Below, piece by piece: positions 18,056 through 26,244 of a stretch of 64,000 nucleotides of DNA (the stretch's first letter is position 1; every line of letters begins with the position of its first letter). The position numbers and the translations under genes were made by a program. Origin of the DNA: Bacillota bacterium (GTDB lineage Bacteria > Bacillota > Clostridia > Lachnospirales > Lachnospiraceae). The stretch lies in contig JAEZZQ010000050.1 in the NCBI GenBank assembly GCA_023442465.1, positions 62,001 to 126,000 of the forward strand, in the 5' to 3' direction. Under the pieces are notes generated by a model. That model did no database searches. It was not told the origin of the DNA and saw only the letters and a program-made list of their open reading frames with translations.

Positions 18056-18508
18056 TTGAATTATATCGGGATAATAGCAGCAATCTTCGGCACGGACTTT
18101 TTTATAAAGAATTATATGGAAAAGACCCTCGAAGAAGGAAAAGAAAAGGAAAAAGCGGGAGGCTTTATATGGCTTCGCAAGCATCATAATAAGGGCGCGT
18201 TTTTAAACGCGGGGCAGGGAAAAAGAATGGTGGTGGCATTCATCTCGCTAATGCTCACGTTAGTTCTTACCGTATTCTTTATTATGACGCTTGGAACGAA
18301 AGGAAATACAGTTTTAAAAGCAGGCTTGTCCCTTTTGCTCGGAGGCGCTTTCAGCAATACGTATGATAGATGGAAGAGAGGATATGTGGTAGATTATCTG
18401 AGTTTTCACGTCAGGTGGAAATGGCTTAGCAACATTATTTTCAATATATCCGATTTCTGTATTATCATAGGGGCTTTCATTACGGCCCTTAGCGTTGGAA
18501 ACGAATAA
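18056..18508 (+). CDS. lspA: signal peptidase II-like (LspA family) membrane protein
   Basis: 150 residues from a TTG start with GGAGG about 8 nt upstream, 3 bp after the subtilase stop. Four hydrophobic segments are visible (about 4-16, 58-79, 86-100, 126-146). The two catalytic aspartates of LspA are present: Asp113 in GYVVDYLSFH and Asp133 in FNISDFCIIIGA, along with GGAFSNTYDR. LspA removes signal peptides from prolipoproteins. A large charged loop (about 20-45) and shifted spacing make it a divergent member, so a second, housekeeping lspA elsewhere is likely. Co-transcription with the protease genes may indicate a spore- or stress-specific role. Confidence 0.8.
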   Translation: MNYIGIIAAIFGTDFFIKNYMEKTLEEGKEKEKAGGFIWLRKHHNKGAFLNAGQGKRMVVAFISLMLTLVLTVFFIMTLGTKGNTVLKAGLSLLLGGAFSNTYDRWKRGYVVDYLSFHVRWKWLSNIIFNISDFCIIIGAFITALSVGNE

Positions 18509-18533
18509 AACCGGAGTAATTTTATGAAACAAG

Positions 18534-18583
18534 AAATGCGCATGGAAGCAGTTATTGCAGGCTGATACCATGCGCATTTTTTA
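18534..18583 (+). terminator. intrinsic terminator after lspA-like gene
   Basis: Arms AATGCGCATGG and CCATGCGCATT (11 bp) around a ~22-nt loop, followed by TTTT. Confidence 0.85.
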
Positions 18584-18584
18584 T

Positions 18585-18609
18585 GTAATAAGAAAGTGCT
18601 CCTAATTAT
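18585..18609 (+). repeat. small dispersed hairpin repeat, copy 1
   Basis: GTAATAAGAAAGTGCTCCTA shares 19 of 20 bases with 32278-32297. In that second copy the arms are a perfect 9-bp inverted repeat; here the stem is slightly decayed. Both copies lie directly downstream of a transcription terminator. Confidence 0.6.
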
Positions 18610-18691
18610 TCTAATTATCACAAAATATGCAATGGTGGAGGATGGGGATTTGTAGTATGATAATCAAAAATAAACGGAGGGGAGAGTATTT

Positions 18692-20590
18692 TTGTTCATG
18701 AAAAAGTTAAAAGCGGACTATGGTTACACTACATTACAAAATCTGCGCTATGCATTCAACGGGGCCATGAAATGGCAGCCGCTCATTGTCTTATGTACAG
18801 TCATCTTTGCCGTATCGGACGGACTGAGAGGTTTTGTATGGATTTACGGCGCGAAATTGATCATTCAGATTTTGGAAAGCGCTCAGACAGGAAGCGGATT
18901 CCGGGTAATTGCCGGTATTGTTTTTGCAGCGGCAGCCATTGAACTGATACTTCGTCTGGGCATGGAAGCGGGAGTAACTACGGCTTCCTCCAGGATTTCG
19001 GATGTAAGGTGTAAATTCATATTATTTTCCAATAAGAAAGTAATGACTATGCCCTTTGCTTTGCTGGAGGAGCCTAAGGTGTACAATACAAAGAGAAAAG
19101 GGGACGAAGGGACATCCAATATGGTGGAAGGAATGGAGGGAATTCTTAGGGAAACAGCCCGGTTCTTGTCAGCTTTTATTATGATGGCCGCTGCATCGGT
19201 TATTTTGTGGAACCAGGCTCCGTTCATGATTCTTGCTATGCTGTTTCTTGCGGTGGGAAGAGGTCTCCTTCATGACCGGATGTCGAAATGGGAAAAGGAA
19301 AAGTTCCATGATCCGTCTGTTCCCGATTGGCGTGAAAGCTACCATTATTACAGGACGGCCTCCAGTTTTGAATACGCGAAGGATATTCGTATTTTCCGGA
19401 TGAAGAGCCCTCTGCATGAAAGATATGGACAGGTTCTCGACCGGATACATACCCGTGCAAAGGAGATGAACAATAAGTGGAGGAATACCCTTTTACAGGA
19501 AGGCGCAGTCGGCCTGCTGCAGGAAGGGATCATGTATGCATGGCTGGTGTATGCCGTGCTTAGAAAAGGAATGAGTGTGGCTGATTTTACCCTGTATTTG
19601 GGGAGTATACGAAGCTTTAACAGCGCTGTGGCAGGATGCTTGGAACGGTGGAATCATATAGTGAGAGACAGCAGGTTGATCAACGATTTTCGGGCATTTC
19701 TGGACTATCCGGATAAGGCGGGAGAAGAGCCTCTTAAAGGCACATTTAAGAAAGATTATGAGAGATTCGGCGAAGAGGACCATAAAAGAGATGGAGCGAT
19801 TCCTTATGCGGAGCAATATGAATTCCGGTTTGAAGATGTTTCCTTTGCTTATCCGGGCAGCGGGAAAGAATATGCGTTAAAAGGATTAAATCTTGTTCTG
19901 GAGCCTGGCAAGAGACTTGCGGTGGTCGGGCTCAACGGAGCCGGGAAATCGACATTTATTAAGTTGCTGTGTGGGCTGTATGAGCCTACGGAAGGAACGA
20001 TTTATATGAATGGTAAGGATATCAGCCGGTTTGATAAGGCGGAATATCATAAGCTGATCGCACCTGTATTTCAGAATGTGGAATGTTTTGCGCTTCCTAT
20101 TTGTGAGAATGTTTCGATGAGTGTTCCGGAGGATACAGACAAGGATAAGGCTCTGGACTGCCTTGAGAAAGCCGGCCTGAAAGAAAAGATAGAGAGCTTA
20201 CCCCAAGGGCTGGATACGGAATTGCTGAAATTTCTCCATATGGATGGTACGGAGCTATCCGGAGGAGAGAAGCAGAAGCTGGCAATGGCGAGGGCCTTAT
20301 ATAAGGATGTTCCCGTAGTAGTGCTGGATGAGCCTACCGCAGCGTTGGATGCACTGGCAGAATACAGAACTTATATGGACTTTGACAAGCTGATCGGAGG
20401 GAAAACAGCAGTTTATATATCCCACCGGCTATCCAGCACCAGGTTTTGCCATAAGGTAGCCATGTTTGAAAAAGGACGCATGATCGAATATGATACCCAT
20501 GAAAAGTTGCTTGAAAGGGACGGAGAGTATGCAAGAATGTTCCGCATTCAGTCCCAGTATTATCAGGCGGGGGAGGCAGCCTATGAATAA
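18692..20590 (+). CDS. ABC exporter, fused membrane and ATPase domains (subunit 1)
   Basis: 632 residues. TTG 18692 is 9 nt from GGAGGGG; the ATG two codons later (18698) is an alternative. The N-terminal half has about six membrane segments (LIVLCTVIFAVSDGLRGFV, VIAGIVFAAAAIELIL, FLSAFIMMAAASVIL and others). The C-terminal ATPase has Walker A GLNGAGKSTFIKLLCG, signature LSGGEKQKLAMARAL, Walker B VVVLDEPTAALDAL and switch ISHRLSS. The gene overlaps the next exporter gene by 8 bp, so the two probably form a heterodimeric exporter. Substrate is unknown; peptide or lipid export is the usual role of such pairs. Confidence 0.92.
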   Translation: MFMKKLKADYGYTTLQNLRYAFNGAMKWQPLIVLCTVIFAVSDGLRGFVWIYGAKLIIQILESAQTGSGFRVIAGIVFAAAAIELILRLGMEAGVTTASSRISDVRCKFILFSNKKVMTMPFALLEEPKVYNTKRKGDEGTSNMVEGMEGILRETARFLSAFIMMAAASVILWNQAPFMILAMLFLAVGRGLLHDRMSKWEKEKFHDPSVPDWRESYHYYRTASSFEYAKDIRIFRMKSPLHERYGQVLDRIHTRAKEMNNKWRNTLLQEGAVGLLQEGIMYAWLVYAVLRKGMSVADFTLYLGSIRSFNSAVAGCLERWNHIVRDSRLINDFRAFLDYPDKAGEEPLKGTFKKDYERFGEEDHKRDGAIPYAEQYEFRFEDVSFAYPGSGKEYALKGLNLVLEPGKRLAVVGLNGAGKSTFIKLLCGLYEPTEGTIYMNGKDISRFDKAEYHKLIAPVFQNVECFALPICENVSMSVPEDTDKDKALDCLEKAGLKEKIESLPQGLDTELLKFLHMDGTELSGGEKQKLAMARALYKDVPVVVLDEPTAALDALAEYRTYMDFDKLIGGKTAVYISHRLSSTRFCHKVAMFEKGRMIEYDTHEKLLERDGEYARMFRIQSQYYQAGEAAYE

Positions 20591-22358
20591 GAAGACGTGG
20601 AAAACCGTTGCGTATTTTTACAGGGAGGTATGGAAGGAAAAACCGGCATATATTGTTTTCCTGCTGTTTGCCATTTTGCTTATGGCAATGTTACCGTTTG
20701 TCAATATCTTGTTTCCCAGATATGTTATCGATGAGCTGTTGGGACAAAGAAGAGTGGAAGTACTGGCGAAACTGGTTGTAGCTATGGTAATTTTGAACTG
20801 GGCGATCCAAGGGCTGATTACTGTTTTCGAACGGGAAAATTATAAGCTGGACCACTGGTTTGAGCAATACTTTGATAAGAAATTTGTACTTAGAAGTATG
20901 GAAATGGATTTTGAGCATACGGAGAATCCTGAAGTGCTGAATCAAAGCAATAAAGCACGCGACGGTATGGGCTGGTATTCGGGAGGGCTTTTGGGCCTTA
21001 GCAATTGTTTTAAGGAAATCGTAGCCTCTTTTATCACTCTTTTAGGAGTGATGGTGATTATTGCAGGGGCTTCCCCTTTGCTTTTTATCATAGCGCTTCT
21101 TTCCGTGGCCGGCGGCTCTTATATCGTGAGCAAGATAAACGGTCTGGAAATTGCCACATTCAATAAGGGGCCGCAGATCAACAGAGCCTTCTGGTACATT
21201 CACGATATACTGGGAGAGACACGCTACGGAAAGGATATCAGGCTTTACGGAGCGAAACGGATGCTGACAAGAAAGGGAGAAGAAAGCTTTCGCGGCTTGT
21301 ATCATTTATTTAAAGAACTGGAGGACGGAAAGAGAAAATGGGGCTGCCTGAGTGCGGTAATCGCTATGTGCGAAAGCATTGGTATTTATCTTTACCTTGG
21401 ATATCTGGCAGTAATGGAGAAAATTACGGTAGGACAGTTTACTATGCTGATTACGTCAGCCATCGCTTTTCGCACCGGACTGCAGAATATGATAACCCAA
21501 CTTCAGGAACTAGAGAAAAAGACGGGATTTATGGGCGAATACATTGCATTTATGGAGTATAAGGATGCTATGGTGAAGGGGCATAGAAAAGTACCTGATA
21601 TGAGTCATCCGAGGATTGAATTTAAGAATGTTTCTTTTTGTTACCCGAGAACAGAGCAGTATGTGCTGAAAAATATCGATCTTACGATAGAACCCGGCGA
21701 GCATCTTTCGGTAGTAGGGCTAAACGGTGCAGGTAAGACCACATTTATCAAGCTACTGTGCAGGATGTACGATGTTACGGAAGGGGAGATACTGGTAAAT
21801 GGAGTAAATATTCAGGAGTATGAATATGACCAGTATATGAAACTGCTTTCTGTAGTATTTCAGGATTTTAAGCTTTTTTCCATGTCTATCAGAGATAATC
21901 TCAGAATGGGTAACTGGGAAAAAGAAGCGGAGTACCTGGAGGAGTTATGTGAGCTGAGCGGTATCAAGGAAAAAGTAGATTCTCTCCCGAAGGGGTTAGA
22001 TACCCTTATTTTTAAATATTTTGATGAAGAAGGAATAGAGCCTTCCGGTGGAGAGCAGCAGAAAATAGCGATTGCCAGAGCTATTTATAAGGATGCGCCG
22101 GTAGTTGTATTGGATGAGCCTACCGCAGCTTTGGATCCGGTGGCGGAGTACGAGATATATAAACAGTTTGACCGATTAGTAGGGGGTAAGACGGCAGTAT
22201 ATATCTCCCACCGCCTTTCCTCCTGTAAGTTTTGTGATAAAATAGCAGTATTTGCGGGGCACACACTCGCAGAATACGGAACCCATGACGAACTGGTAAA
22301 GAGGCCGGAAGGAATATACGCAGAAATGTTCCGGGCTCAAGCACAGTACTATGTCTGA
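20583..22358 (+). CDS. ABC exporter, fused membrane and ATPase domains (subunit 2)
   Basis: 591 residues starting MNKKTWKTVAYFYREVW at an ATG overlapping the previous stop, with GGGGGAGG upstream; longer in-frame starts lie inside the partner gene. Membrane domain with about six segments (AYIVFLLFAILLMAMLPFV, LLGVMVIIAGASPLLFIIA). ATPase motifs: GLNGAGKTTFIKLL, PSGGEQQKIAIARAI, VVVLDEPTAALDPV, ISHRLSS. Note the ABC signature begins PSGGE where LSGGE is usual; together with the partner's normal signature this may mark an asymmetric ATP-site pair. The 8-bp overlap implies translational coupling and a 1:1 complex in the cell membrane. Confidence 0.92.
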   Translation: MNKKTWKTVAYFYREVWKEKPAYIVFLLFAILLMAMLPFVNILFPRYVIDELLGQRRVEVLAKLVVAMVILNWAIQGLITVFERENYKLDHWFEQYFDKKFVLRSMEMDFEHTENPEVLNQSNKARDGMGWYSGGLLGLSNCFKEIVASFITLLGVMVIIAGASPLLFIIALLSVAGGSYIVSKINGLEIATFNKGPQINRAFWYIHDILGETRYGKDIRLYGAKRMLTRKGEESFRGLYHLFKELEDGKRKWGCLSAVIAMCESIGIYLYLGYLAVMEKITVGQFTMLITSAIAFRTGLQNMITQLQELEKKTGFMGEYIAFMEYKDAMVKGHRKVPDMSHPRIEFKNVSFCYPRTEQYVLKNIDLTIEPGEHLSVVGLNGAGKTTFIKLLCRMYDVTEGEILVNGVNIQEYEYDQYMKLLSVVFQDFKLFSMSIRDNLRMGNWEKEAEYLEELCELSGIKEKVDSLPKGLDTLIFKYFDEEGIEPSGGEQQKIAIARAIYKDAPVVVLDEPTAALDPVAEYEIYKQFDRLVGGKTAVYISHRLSSCKFCDKIAVFAGHTLAEYGTHDELVKRPEGIYAEMFRAQAQYYV

Positions 22359-22397
22359 ATTTATGCGGTGATGGGAACAGTAACTTTTTCGTTCCTC

Positions 22398-22658
22398 TTA
22401 TTTTTCTTTATTTTTTCTTTTTTTAACGGAGTCTGCGAGCAGATACTCGATTTGTCCGTTGATAGAGCGGAAGTCGTCTTCCGCCCAAGCGGCCAGTTCA
22501 TTCCACAAGCTGGGAGAGAGCCTTAACAGCACTTGCTTTTTGGCTTTCTCCTTTTCTTTGATAGCCTTTTCTCCTTTTAGGATGGAGGCTTCCATTTCCT
22601 GAATGTTTCGAAGCCTTGCCTTGAGGGCTTCTTCTTTTTGGTTCAATTTATCATCCAT
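22398..22658 (-). CDS. ribbon-helix-helix (Arc-like) DNA-binding protein
   Basis: 86 residues. The N-terminal half is a highly charged helix, probably coiled coil (EEALKARLRNIQEMEASIL), and the C-terminal half reads KQVLLRLSPSLWNELAAWAE followed by DDFRSINGQIEYLLADS, the strand-helix-helix pattern of Arc-type repressors. It starts 12 bp after the SPFH gene and is clearly in its operon. The operon's promoter overlaps a 16-bp perfect inverted repeat, the kind of site a dimeric ribbon-helix-helix protein could bind, so self-regulation is a reasonable guess. The SPFH-Arc pairing is also known from other Firmicutes, where Arc-type tails accompany SPFH genes. Confidence 0.75.
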   Translation of the reverse strand: MDDKLNQKEEALKARLRNIQEMEASILKGEKAIKEKEKAKKQVLLRLSPSLWNELAAWAEDDFRSINGQIEYLLADSVKKRKNKEK

Positions 22659-22670
22659 AAGCGATACCTG

Positions 22671-23687
22671 CTAGTAAATGGTGCCCGTATTTACGATAGG
22701 CTGCGCATCCCGGTTGCCGCAGAGGATGACGAGCAGATTACTTACCATAGCGGCCTTGCGTTCCTCATCGAGAACTACAATTCCCTCTTCACCGAGCTGA
22801 TCGATGGCCATCTTGACCATGCTGACAGCGCCTTCAACAATCGTCTGACGGGCTGCGATAATTGCTACCGCCTGCTGCCTTTGCAGCATCGCTGCTGCGA
22901 TTTCTTCGGAATAGGATAAATGTGTGATGCGTACCTCCTTGATTTCTAGTCCGGCCTCCAGCACCCGTCCCTGCAATTCCTGCTTCATGCAATCAGCAAT
23001 TTCCTGACTGCTGCCCCGTAAGGTCTTTTCATCCGCATCTTCCTCCATCGTATCGTAAGGATAAAGCCTGGCGATATTACGGATAGTGGAATCGCATTGA
23101 ATGGATAAAAAGGATTTGTAATTCTCTACGCTGAAAACAGCCTTGGTGGGATCTGTTACCCGCCATATAACGATGGCGCCGATGATGATAGGATTACCTA
23201 AGACATCGTTTACCTTCTGCTTCTCATTGTTCAGCGTCATGGTCTTAGTGGATATTTTTTTCGTACGCGCAGTAGAAGCAGGCACCTCGGTCGTTTCCGA
23301 CCCGATGGTAAGATTGAAAGAGGCACTGGCAGATGAGGTTGCCGGATTGAAGCCGGTGGCAAAAGGATTTGTGTAATAAAAACCTCCTTTTTTAATCGTA
23401 CCGTAATATTTGCCGAATAAGGTCATAACGAGGGCTTCGTTAGGGTTTATGATATGAAAACCTGCCAGCATAATGCAAAGAACGGTAAACAGCAAGATGC
23501 CCAAAGTTAGTGCGAAACCGCCCAATCCGGGTCTGAACCTGGAGAGCAGAATACTGCCGGCTACAATAAGGAACACGGAAGCGGCAAGGCCGCATAGAAT
23601 CAGTAAAAGGGCCGTAAAGCCGCTTATCGGAACGATTTCTTTTTCTTCGACCATTTGGATCGTGTCGTTATTTTTCTGCATACTCAT
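22671..23687 (-). CDS. SPFH/Band-7 domain membrane protein
   Basis: 338 residues with AGGAGG before the start. Two hydrophobic segments at about 23-50 and 57-80 (ALLLILCGLAASVFLIVAG; FALTLGILLFTVLCIMLAG) are followed by the SPFH domain: INPNEALVMTLFGKYYGTIKKGGF is its entry region, then NPIIIGAIVIWRVTDPTKAVFSV is approximated by residues 165-190, and a helical coiled tail (EEIAAAMLQRQQAVAIIAARQ). SPFH proteins form membrane scaffolds or caps around other membrane complexes. It is co-transcribed with the ribbon-helix-helix gene. The binding partner is unknown. Confidence 0.87.
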   Translation of the reverse strand: MSMQKNNDTIQMVEEKEIVPISGFTALLLILCGLAASVFLIVAGSILLSRFRPGLGGFALTLGILLFTVLCIMLAGFHIINPNEALVMTLFGKYYGTIKKGGFYYTNPFATGFNPATSSASASFNLTIGSETTEVPASTARTKKISTKTMTLNNEKQKVNDVLGNPIIIGAIVIWRVTDPTKAVFSVENYKSFLSIQCDSTIRNIARLYPYDTMEEDADEKTLRGSSQEIADCMKQELQGRVLEAGLEIKEVRITHLSYSEEIAAAMLQRQQAVAIIAARQTIVEGAVSMVKMAIDQLGEEGIVVLDEERKAAMVSNLLVILCGNRDAQPIVNTGTIY

Positions 23688-23704
23688 ATAAATCCTCCTA
23701 AATA

Positions 23705-23743
23705 ATTATTATAATGATATTAATTTGATATCATTATAATAAT
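23705..23743 (-). promoter_or_regulatory. 16-bp perfect inverted repeat in the SPFH promoter
   Basis: Arms ATTATTATAATGATAT (23705-23720) and ATATCATTATAATAAT (23728-23743) with a 7-nt gap. On the minus strand TTGACA (23764-23759) precedes TATTAT (23741-23736) by 17 nt, so the inverted repeat covers the -10 region and start site. Likely an operator. Confidence 0.65.
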
Positions 23744-23835
23744 ACCAAATTTAGGAATTGTCAAGAAGATAAAGTCTGCGCAAAAAAGAACGCAGCTCAC
23801 AGCCGCGTTCTTTCTTATGTTTTTATGAAATTTTT

Positions 23836-24768
23836 TTATACTGTGATAATCGTTCCGCCTTTACCTTTTATCGCATCTGCCACATTGTCCAGCGAGGCGA
23901 TGAGGACGCTGCCCTTAGGGCATGCCTTTAGGTAAGCGATTGCAGCTTCGATTTTGGGAAGCATATTTCCTTCACCGAATTGTTTTTCTTCTATATATTT
24001 CTGCGCTTCTTCCACCGAAAGGGAGCTTAGTGCTTCCTGATCTTTTTTTCCATAGTTCTTATAGATACAGGGAACTCCGGTAAGAATAATGAGCTGGTCG
24101 GCATTAAGATCCTGTGCAAGCTTCCCGGCAATGGAATCCTTCTCGATAACGGCGGATGCTCCTTGCAGAGCATGATTCTGCTCAATAACAGGGATTCCCC
24201 CGCCACCGCAGGCGATAACCACCTGTCCGGCATCTGCCAGAAGACGGATAGCTTCAATCTCCACAATATCGATGGGCTTGGGAGCTGCAACAACTCTTCG
24301 GAAGCCCTCCCCCGCTTCTTCAACCACATAGTTTCCTTTTTGAAGCTCGGCCTCTGCCTCCTCTGCGGACATATTGCGCCCGATGAGTTTGGTGGGCTCA
24401 TAGAAAGCCTCATCATAGGGGTCCACGGTAACTTGTGTCAAAATGGTGCTGACCGTCTTCGGTATACCACGGCTTAACAGCTCGGCGCGCAGGGAATTCT
24501 GAATATCGAAGCCTACATAGCCCTGGCTCATTGCCGAGCAGACACACATGGGGGCCGGAGTATAGTCGGTATATAAGCGGCGAAGCTCCGTCATCGCCTT
24601 GTGAATCATGCTTACCTGCGGTCCGTTGCTGTGTGTGATGGTAAGCTGATAATCCTCCTCCACCAAATCTGCAAGTGCCTTTGCCGTTATCTTTACGGCA
24701 TCCCACTGCTGCAATGTCGTATAGCCCAGCGCCTGATGACCAAGAGATACCACAACTTTTTTCTTCAT
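23836..24768 (-). CDS. arcC: carbamate kinase family protein
   Basis: 310 residues, the usual carbamate kinase length. Typical motifs: THSNGPQVSMIHKAM, SQGYVGFDIQN, LTQVTVDPYDEAF, GFRRVVAAPKPIDIVE, VIACGGGGIPV, EKDSIAGKLAQDL and a C-terminal GKGGTIITV. The N-terminal phosphate loop reads VVVSLGHQALG where the textbook form is ALGGNAL, and THSNGP replaces THGNGP. These changes suggest a clostridial subgroup rather than the arginine-deiminase ArcC. The family makes ATP from carbamoyl phosphate and ADP. No arcA, arcB, or purine/allantoin genes adjoin it, so its pathway is open. Confidence 0.85.
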   Translation of the reverse strand: MKKKVVVSLGHQALGYTTLQQWDAVKITAKALADLVEEDYQLTITHSNGPQVSMIHKAMTELRRLYTDYTPAPMCVCSAMSQGYVGFDIQNSLRAELLSRGIPKTVSTILTQVTVDPYDEAFYEPTKLIGRNMSAEEAEAELQKGNYVVEEAGEGFRRVVAAPKPIDIVEIEAIRLLADAGQVVIACGGGGIPVIEQNHALQGASAVIEKDSIAGKLAQDLNADQLIILTGVPCIYKNYGKKDQEALSSLSVEEAQKYIEEKQFGEGNMLPKIEAAIAYLKACPKGSVLIASLDNVADAIKGKGGTIITV

Positions 24769-25057
24769 AATTAATAACCATGCCTTTCTTCATAGCCTGC
24801 AAACCTTTGTCTGAGGGCTTAATATTTGCAAGCGAAATTAATTTCATTTCGCTTTTATAACCATGTTTCCTCCGGTGTAAAATTTTAGTAAATCTTAGTT
24901 GACATACTTTGTCAGCTTGGAATTACTTTTCACACTTACCCTTATTAAAATATAAGAAAATTATATCAAAATGCCGGGTATTGGACAACCACAATTTGCG
25001 ATAATATAAAAGAATAAAGTATTTGGAAGGAAAATTATAAAAAAGGTAAAATGGTAG

Positions 25058-25086
25058 TTGACAGATTCCGAAGAGAGTGGTAACAT
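25058..25086 (+). promoter_or_regulatory. sigma-A type promoter for cysK
   Basis: TTGACA (25058-25063), 17-nt spacer, TAACAT (25081-25086), 68 nt before the start codon. Confidence 0.75.
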
Positions 25087-25103
25087 TCAATTCATAATAA
25101 ACC

Positions 25104-25116
25104 TACTAAGTTAGTA
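25104..25116 (+). promoter_or_regulatory. candidate Rrf2-type operator at the cysK start site
   Basis: TACTAA-G-TTAGTA is a perfect dyad placed just downstream of the -10 box, where a bound repressor would block transcription. An Rrf2-family gene lies at 29893-30333; CymR-type Rrf2 proteins repress cysteine genes in other Firmicutes. The link is inferred. Confidence 0.45.
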
Positions 25117-25153
25117 TGAAATGGAAAAAGAAAGTGAAAGGAGATAGAAGGAA

Positions 25154-26092
25154 ATGGCAAATATTAAGAACAGCGCAACGGAACTTATTGGAGGAACTCC
25201 CTTGTTGAACGTGAAGGGCTTCGCGAAGGCGGCGGGAGTAGAAAATGCGACACTTCTGGCTAAGCTGGAGTATTTCAATCCGGCGGGAAGCGTAAAGGAC
25301 AGAATCGCACTGGCGATGATCGAGGATGCTGAGAAGGCTGGTAAGCTGAAGGAAGGAGCAACGATTATTGAGCCTACATCGGGCAACACAGGAATCGGCC
25401 TCGCATCAGTGGCAGCAGCGAGAGGCTATCGGGCAATCCTGACTCTTCCCGACACCATGAGCGTGGAGAGAAGAAACCTGTTGAAGGCATACGGAGCGGA
25501 ATTGGTACTGACGGAGGGCGCGAAGGGGATGAAGGGCGCTATTGCCAAGGCGGAAGAGCTTAGGGATTCTATTCCCGGAGCAGTAATACTCGGACAGTTC
25601 GATAACCCGGCTAACCCGGCAGTGCACGAAGCTACCACGGGCCCCGAAGTGTGGCAGGACACTGACGGCGCGGTAGACATCTTTATCGCAGGTGTAGGAA
25701 CGGGCGGAACCATTACCGGCGTTGGTAAATATTTGAAATCCAAGAAGGCAGACGTGCAGATTATCGCGGTGGAGCCGGAAGCATCTCCCGTACTTTCCGG
25801 AGGCAAGCCGGGACCTCATAAGATTCAGGGCATCGGCGCAGGGTTCGTACCCGCTGTACTTGACACACAAATTTATGATGAAATTATCTCCGTAAAGAAT
25901 GAAGACGCTTTTGCAGCGGGAAAAGCGATTGCGGTAAAGGAAGGAATCCTGGTAGGAATTTCCTCAGGCGCGGTGCTCCATGTGGCGGCAGAAGTGGCGA
26001 AGAGGCCTGAAAATGCAGGAAAGACAATCGTTGTTCTCCTTCCCGATTCAGGAGATCGTTACCTTTCCACACCTTTGTTCGCAGAAGAGTGA
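25154..26092 (+). CDS. cysK: cysteine synthase (O-acetylserine sulfhydrylase)
   Basis: 312 residues, full length, with AAAGGAG upstream. The PLP lysine motif NPAGSVKDRIALAMI, substrate loop EPTSGNTGIGLASVA, the PLP phosphate loop GVGTGGTITGVGKYL and C-terminal GISSGAVLHVAAEVA and LLPDSGDRYLST are all present. It converts O-acetylserine and sulfide to cysteine in the cytosol. It has its own promoter with a dyad operator, and is followed by the methionine importer genes, so sulfur amino acid supply is grouped here. Confidence 0.95.
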   Translation: MANIKNSATELIGGTPLLNVKGFAKAAGVENATLLAKLEYFNPAGSVKDRIALAMIEDAEKAGKLKEGATIIEPTSGNTGIGLASVAAARGYRAILTLPDTMSVERRNLLKAYGAELVLTEGAKGMKGAIAKAEELRDSIPGAVILGQFDNPANPAVHEATTGPEVWQDTDGAVDIFIAGVGTGGTITGVGKYLKSKKADVQIIAVEPEASPVLSGGKPGPHKIQGIGAGFVPAVLDTQIYDEIISVKNEDAFAAGKAIAVKEGILVGISSGAVLHVAAEVAKRPENAGKTIVVLLPDSGDRYLSTPLFAEE

Positions 26093-26173
26093 AGGAAAGT
26101 TTCCCTGAGTTATTTATGTAAAGAACGTTAAACCGGCAATAAGAAAAGGGCGGATATGCGGATAGAGCGGGCA

Positions 26174-26202
26174 TTGCAGAAAACGGCGGCCTATGATATG
26201 AT
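26174..26202 (+). promoter_or_regulatory. sigma-A type promoter for metNIQ
   Basis: TTGCAG (26174-26179), 17-nt spacer, TATGAT (26197-26202). The resulting leader is only about 35 nt, so there is no room for an S-box or other SAM riboswitch. Confidence 0.65.
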
Positions 26203-26244
26203 ACGGTCTGTACTACTATATTTTTGAGATAGATGGGAGCAGTT

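Larger units (their letters stand above)
24769..25153. other. divergent intergenic region, arcC / cysK
   Basis: About 385 bp without a normal gene. On the minus strand GGAGG plus a six-codon reading frame (MVIKAK, near 24866-24846) precedes arcC, overlapping a stem with arms AAGCGAAAT and ATTTCGCTT (about 24830-24855). TGACA-N5-TGTCA lies at 24900-24914. The cysK promoter and operator occupy 25058-25116. Confidence 0.5.

Noticed and set aside
24413..24847. 144-codon minus-strand frame overlapping arcC
   Set aside because: Out of frame with arcC and built from its antiphase codons; arcC has clear family motifs and this frame has none.
26093..26244. Possible SAM (S-box) riboswitch before metN
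   Set aside because: The predicted promoter leaves a leader of about 35 nt, too short for an aptamer.
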